From an uncultured Bacteroidales bacterium (GTDB lineage: Bacteria > Bacteroidota > Bacteroidia > Bacteroidales > UBA932), in contig CALUPG010000002.1 of assembly GCA_944322565.1 (NCBI GenBank), forward strand, positions 124,001 to 188,000: a stretch of 64,000 nucleotides of DNA, written 5' to 3'. The notes below the pieces were generated by a model. That model was not told the origin of the DNA. It saw only the letters and a program-made list of their open reading frames with translations, and did no database searches. Positions 60,522 through 64,000 of the stretch are shown here, piece by piece (position 1 is the first letter of the stretch; each line of letters begins with the position of its first letter). A program made the position numbers and the translations under genes.

Positions 60522-63152
60522 TCAGATTCCCATCTTCGTCTTCATGTCCCTGAGCAGGTCGAAGGCCTGGAGCGGGGTCATATTGTTGAGGTCGGCGGCA
60601 TTCAGTTCATCCCTGAGAGACATCAGGAGAGGATCCTCAAGCTGGAAGAATGAGAGCTGGAGGGAGCCGTCGCTCTCAATGCGGCCTTCCCTGACATTGT
60701 GCGCCCGGACTCTTTTCGCCGGCTGGCTTTCAAGGGATGCAAGCGTTCTCTCCGCCGACTCTATCACCTGACGTGGCATGCCTGCGAGACGGGCCACATG
60801 GATTCCGAAGCTGTGAGCCACGCCTCCTTCCTTCAGCTTGCGGAGGAAGATGACATTCTTGCCGACTTCCTTGACGGCTATATGGAAATTCCGGACCCGC
60901 GGATAAATGTTCTCAAGGTCGTTGAGTTCATGATAATGGGTGGCGAAAAGCGTCTTGGCGCCATGGCCGTATTCATGGATGTATTCGACGATGGCGCGGG
61001 CAATCGACATTCCGTCGTATGTGGATGTCCCGCGTCCGATTTCATCAAGAAGCACGAGGGAGCGTGAAGAAAGATTGTGCAGAATCATGGATGTCTCAAG
61101 CATCTCTACCATGAAGGTGGATTCTCCCCTGGAGATGTTGTCGGAGGCACCGACCCTTGTGAAAAGCTTGTCGCACCATCCGATGGAGGCCGAATCCGCC
61201 GGGACGAACGAGCCGACCTGCGCCAGAAGCACTATCAGGGCCGTCTGCCTCAGGAGTGCGGACTTTCCGGCCATGTTGGGTCCGGTCAGGATTATAATCT
61301 GCTGCTTCTTGTCGTCCAGAAAGACATCGTTCGGGACAAACTCTTCTCCTGCCGGCATAAGGGTCTCTATCACCGGATGTCTTCCTCCCTTTATGTCAAT
61401 CGCATGGCCGTCGTTCATCTCCGGGCGGCAATATCTGTTGGAAACTGCAAGCTCGGCAAATCCCGAGAGCACATCCAGCCGCGACAGGATGCGGCAGTTG
61501 CTCTGGATTGCGGCGATATTGTCCTGAATCTGCGCCACGAGGCCGGCATAAATCTGCGCTTCGAGCACATAGATTTTTTCTTCAGCCCCGAGAATCTTCT
61601 CCTCGTATTCCTTCAGTTCGGCTGTAATGTACCTTTCGGCATTGACGAGAGTCTGCTTCCTTATCCAGTCGGACGGGACCTTGTCCTTGTGTGCGTTGCG
61701 GACTTCAAGATAATATCCGAACACGGAGTTGTAGCTTATCTTGAGCGAGGAGATGCCCGTCCTTTCCATTTCCCTCTGCTGGATTTCCAGCAGGATATCC
61801 TTGCTGTGGCGGGCAAGATTTCGAAGGGAATCCAGTTCCTGGCTGACTCCCGGCGCGATGACATCCCCCTTTCCTACCGCTGCCGCAGGATCCGGACACA
61901 TTGTGCGGCCGAGGGAATCCAGCAGGTCGGAGCATCCGTCGAGGGAGTCGGCCATCCTTTCAAGCGGTGCCACATCATGGCCACGGCAGAGTCCGCGGAT
62001 GGGGTCAGTCTGTTCAAGGCCGCGCTTGAGCTGCATGACTTCACGGGGCGAAATTTTCCCTGCCGCAGCCCTGGATATAATCCGCTCAAGGTCCCCGATG
62101 TTTCCGATGAGTTCCTGGAGCTTCTGCAGGTCTTCGCCGTTTCGGACAAAATGCTCCACGACATCATAGCGGGAATTGAGCTCGTCCAGGTCCATCACCG
62201 GCATTGCCAGCCATGTGCGCAGGAGCCTTGCCCCCATAGGAGAGGAACATTTGTCAATGACTGACACAAGGGACACCCCTTCTCCTCCTGCCGCGGAAGA
62301 GAATATCTCCAGATTGCGGAATGTGAACTTGTCCATCCACACGAATTTCCCTTCGTCAATCCTGGATATGGAACAGATGTTCCTGAGTCCGGTATGCTGG
62401 GTCTGTTCCAGATAGACGAGCAGCGCTCCGGCCGAGGTCACGCCAAGAGGGAAGCCCTCTATGCCGAATCCCTTCAGAGAATCCACCCCGAGCTGTTTTT
62501 TGAGCTTCTCCGCTGACGATTCATAGACAAATGCCCATTCGTCGAGAGTCGAGACATAGTATCCGTCACCGAGCCTTTCCCGCACACCCTTGGCATAACT
62601 GCGGGACACGAGAAGTTCTTTCGGTGCAAATGATGACAGGAGGGTCTCAATGTATGCCAGTGACCCTTCGGCTATCTGAAATGTTCCGGTAGAGACATCA
62701 AGAAAAGCCGCTCCGCACCGTTCATTGTCAAATGTGAGGCCGGCCAGATAGTTGTGCTCCTTCTGCTCAAGGAGCTGGTCGCTGAAAGCTATTCCCGGAG
62801 TGACAAGTTCTGTCACCCCTCTCCTGACTATTTTCTTTGTGAGCTTCGGGTCCTCCAGCTGGTCACACACAGCCACCTTGTAGCCGGCACGGACAAGCTT
62901 CGGAAGGTACATGTCGATGGAATGATATGGGAAGCCGGCCAGAGGCACGGAGGAGGCGGAGCCGTTGGCCCGTTTGGTAAGCACGATTCCGAGGACCTTG
63001 CTCGTTATCAGGGCATCATCAGCGAATGTCTCATAGAAATCTCCTACCCTGAACAGCAGCACTGCCTCCGGGTGTTCCGCCTTGACTTTGAAATATTGCT
63101 TCATCAGCGGAGTCTCCGCTATCTTCTCCTGTTTCATCATCCGTATCGTCAT
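60522..63152 (-). CDS. mutS: DNA mismatch repair protein MutS
   Basis: An 876-residue MutS1. The mismatch-reading motif GDFYETF (Phe39-x-Glu41) is intact, as is the ATPase: Walker A TGPNMAGKS near residue 620, Walker B LVLLDEIGRGTSTYDG, and the signature FATHYHELNDLE. It recognises mismatches and small loops and recruits MutL. Length and domains are normal, so no mutator defect is suggested. Three nearby ATGs (63152, 63140, 63137) could be the start. The promoter TAAATTTG is at 63176-63169. Confidence 0.97.
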   Translation of the reverse strand: MTIRMMKQEKIAETPLMKQYFKVKAEHPEAVLLFRVGDFYETFADDALITSKVLGIVLTKRANGSASSVPLAGFPYHSIDMYLPKLVRAGYKVAVCDQLEDPKLTKKIVRRGVTELVTPGIAFSDQLLEQKEHNYLAGLTFDNERCGAAFLDVSTGTFQIAEGSLAYIETLLSSFAPKELLVSRSYAKGVRERLGDGYYVSTLDEWAFVYESSAEKLKKQLGVDSLKGFGIEGFPLGVTSAGALLVYLEQTQHTGLRNICSISRIDEGKFVWMDKFTFRNLEIFSSAAGGEGVSLVSVIDKCSSPMGARLLRTWLAMPVMDLDELNSRYDVVEHFVRNGEDLQKLQELIGNIGDLERIISRAAAGKISPREVMQLKRGLEQTDPIRGLCRGHDVAPLERMADSLDGCSDLLDSLGRTMCPDPAAAVGKGDVIAPGVSQELDSLRNLARHSKDILLEIQQREMERTGISSLKISYNSVFGYYLEVRNAHKDKVPSDWIRKQTLVNAERYITAELKEYEEKILGAEEKIYVLEAQIYAGLVAQIQDNIAAIQSNCRILSRLDVLSGFAELAVSNRYCRPEMNDGHAIDIKGGRHPVIETLMPAGEEFVPNDVFLDDKKQQIIILTGPNMAGKSALLRQTALIVLLAQVGSFVPADSASIGWCDKLFTRVGASDNISRGESTFMVEMLETSMILHNLSSRSLVLLDEIGRGTSTYDGMSIARAIVEYIHEYGHGAKTLFATHYHELNDLENIYPRVRNFHIAVKEVGKNVIFLRKLKEGGVAHSFGIHVARLAGMPRQVIESAERTLASLESQPAKRVRAHNVREGRIESDGSLQLSFFQLEDPLLMSLRDELNAADLNNMTPLQAFDLLRDMKTKMGI

Positions 63153-63168
63153 GGAATGTTAAAGTGAG

Positions 63169-63229
63169 CAAATTTACAACTTATTCGGCAAGTCTTGGAG
63201 GCCCCCAATAAAAATTTTTAGTAAGTTTG
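63169..63229. promoter_or_regulatory. Divergent promoters of mutS and a glycosyltransferase gene
   Basis: Exact TAAATTTG on minus (63176-63169) for mutS and TAAGTTTG on plus (63222-63229) for the glycosyltransferase; predicted starts near 63162 and 63236. Confidence 0.55.
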
Positions 63230-63269
63230 CACGATTGTATGACTGACTTGCAGCAGGATTGCCATTGAC

Positions 63270-64000
63270 ATGAAACGGGCGCTTATCATCACATATTATT
63301 GGCCGCCTTCAGGCGGTTCAGGAGTCCAGAGATGGGTAAAGTTTTCCAAATACCTTCCTGAATACGGGTGGCAGCCCGTGATATATACTCCCGAGAACCC
63401 GGACCTGACCACAAGGGACAGGACTCTCGGGGAGGAAATCCCGGAATGCGCGGAAATCATCCGGAGACCCATCATAGAACCTTACGGGATATACCGGAAG
63501 CTTACCGGGGCCAAGGCAGCTTCCGAGGGGGAAGTGAATCCCATAAACGCACAGAAGAAAGGAGTCTTCAAGAGGCTGATGATGTCAATAAGGGGCAATC
63601 TGTTCATCCCCGACCCGAGGTGTCTGTGGATCAGACCGTCAGTCAGATATCTCAAGAAATATCTCAAAGAGCATCCCGTCGATGTGATTGTCAGCACGGG
63701 GCCGCCGCATTCGATGCACATGATTGCATGCAGGCTCGCGGAAGCCACCGGACTGCCGTGGATAGCGGATTTCCGGGACCCGTGGACAAAATTGTTCTAT
63801 TTCAAGCATCTTCAGCTGAGCCGATGGGCAGAGGAAAAGCACTGCAGGCTTGAAAAGCAGGTCCTTGACAGCGCCACCGCCGTCGTATCCGTTTCACCTC
63901 TCGTGCAGGAGGAGTTCAGGGCCATGACATCCACGCCTGTAGAACTGATTACCAACGGATATGACGAGGATGATTTTGACCAGGTGGTGGAGCCGGACGG
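63270..64000 (+). CDS. Glycosyltransferase (GT4-like), N-terminal part
   Basis: The frame opens at ATG 63270 and runs off the right edge, giving 243 residues. It begins MKRALIITYYWPPSGGSGVQ, the first strand and glycine loop of a GT-B fold, and continues with VIVSTGPPHSMHMIACRLA, WIADFRDPWT and the hinge-like LITNGYDEDDF, typical of the Bacteroidota group-1/GT4 family. It would transfer a sugar from a nucleotide donor in surface-glycan synthesis; the C-terminal donor-binding half is outside the window. Confidence 0.88.
   Translation, partial: MKRALIITYYWPPSGGSGVQRWVKFSKYLPEYGWQPVIYTPENPDLTTRDRTLGEEIPECAEIIRRPIIEPYGIYRKLTGAKAASEGEVNPINAQKKGVFKRLMMSIRGNLFIPDPRCLWIRPSVRYLKKYLKEHPVDVIVSTGPPHSMHMIACRLAEATGLPWIADFRDPWTKLFYFKHLQLSRWAEEKHCRLEKQVLDSATAVVSVSPLVQEEFRAMTSTPVELITNGYDEDDFDQVVEPD

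Noticed and set aside
63368..63853. 161-codon plus-strand frame near the right edge
   Set aside because: It is an out-of-frame shadow of the glycosyltransferase that starts at 63270 and continues past the window end.

Overview
The window is a chromosomal segment of a member of the Bacteroidota, most likely order Bacteroidales. The signs are a SusC/SusD glycan-uptake operon, GldH, an S46 dipeptidyl-peptidase, PorT-like outer-membrane barrels, and about twenty exact matches to the phylum's -7 promoter element TAnnTTTG placed just upstream of genes. Base composition looks like about 50-55% G+C by eye. Genus cannot be fixed from the sequence alone. I saw no rRNA, tRNA, CRISPR array, prophage or complete insertion sequence.

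Layout. 1-1.9 kb: end of a cell-elongation operon (PBP2 fragment, RodA). 1.9-3.4 kb: von Willebrand A lipoprotein. 3.5-10.7 kb: four-gene polysaccharide-utilisation operon on the minus strand (SusC, SusD, a GH18 lipoprotein with intact catalytic motif, a DUF1735-LamG lipoprotein), plausibly for host N-glycans or other GlcNAc-containing glycans. 10.9-17.1 kb: Rpn-type nuclease, flippase, cyclophilin lipoprotein, HAD phosphatase, QueH, NhaC antiporter. 17.1-21.1 kb: iron and stress cluster (LuxR-type regulator, hemerythrin-domain protein, FeoA-FeoB fusion), with a compact non-coding transcription unit between feoB and the hemerythrin gene. 21.3-33.3 kb: two RND efflux systems back to back, a CusBAC/CzcBAC-like metal exporter on minus and an AcrAB-type exporter on plus, separated by a Fur-family gene. 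In the plus-strand system the permease and the outer-membrane lipoprotein are one 1496-residue reading frame.

33.4-41.3 kb: aspS, rsmA, an ECF sigma cassette, a phosphate-selective-type porin and an EF-G paralogue that has lost the GTPase catalytic residues. 41.4-50.6 kb: small regulators, RNase HII with an unusual insertion, DPP7-like peptidase, Mrp ATPase, rRNA methyltransferase, pgk, and a DUF234 ATPase whose promoter is embedded in inverted repeats. 50.8-59.7 kb: a dense plus-strand housekeeping run (lgt, prolyl-tRNA editing, two PorT-like barrels around thioredoxin, polyprenyl synthase, DNA polymerase III delta prime, ricT, gldH, folA, NSS transporter). 59.8-64 kb: a small membrane protein, mutS, and the start of a glycosyltransferase that leaves the window.

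Most start codons given here were chosen by combining the predicted transcription start (about 7 bases after TAnnTTTG) with the expected N-terminus. Nothing was computed or searched; family names come from motif recognition. The most interesting items are the RND-OMF fusion, the feoB/hemerythrin intergenic RNA with mutually exclusive hairpins, the GTPase-impaired EF-G paralogue and the inverted-repeat promoter of the DUF234 ATPase.
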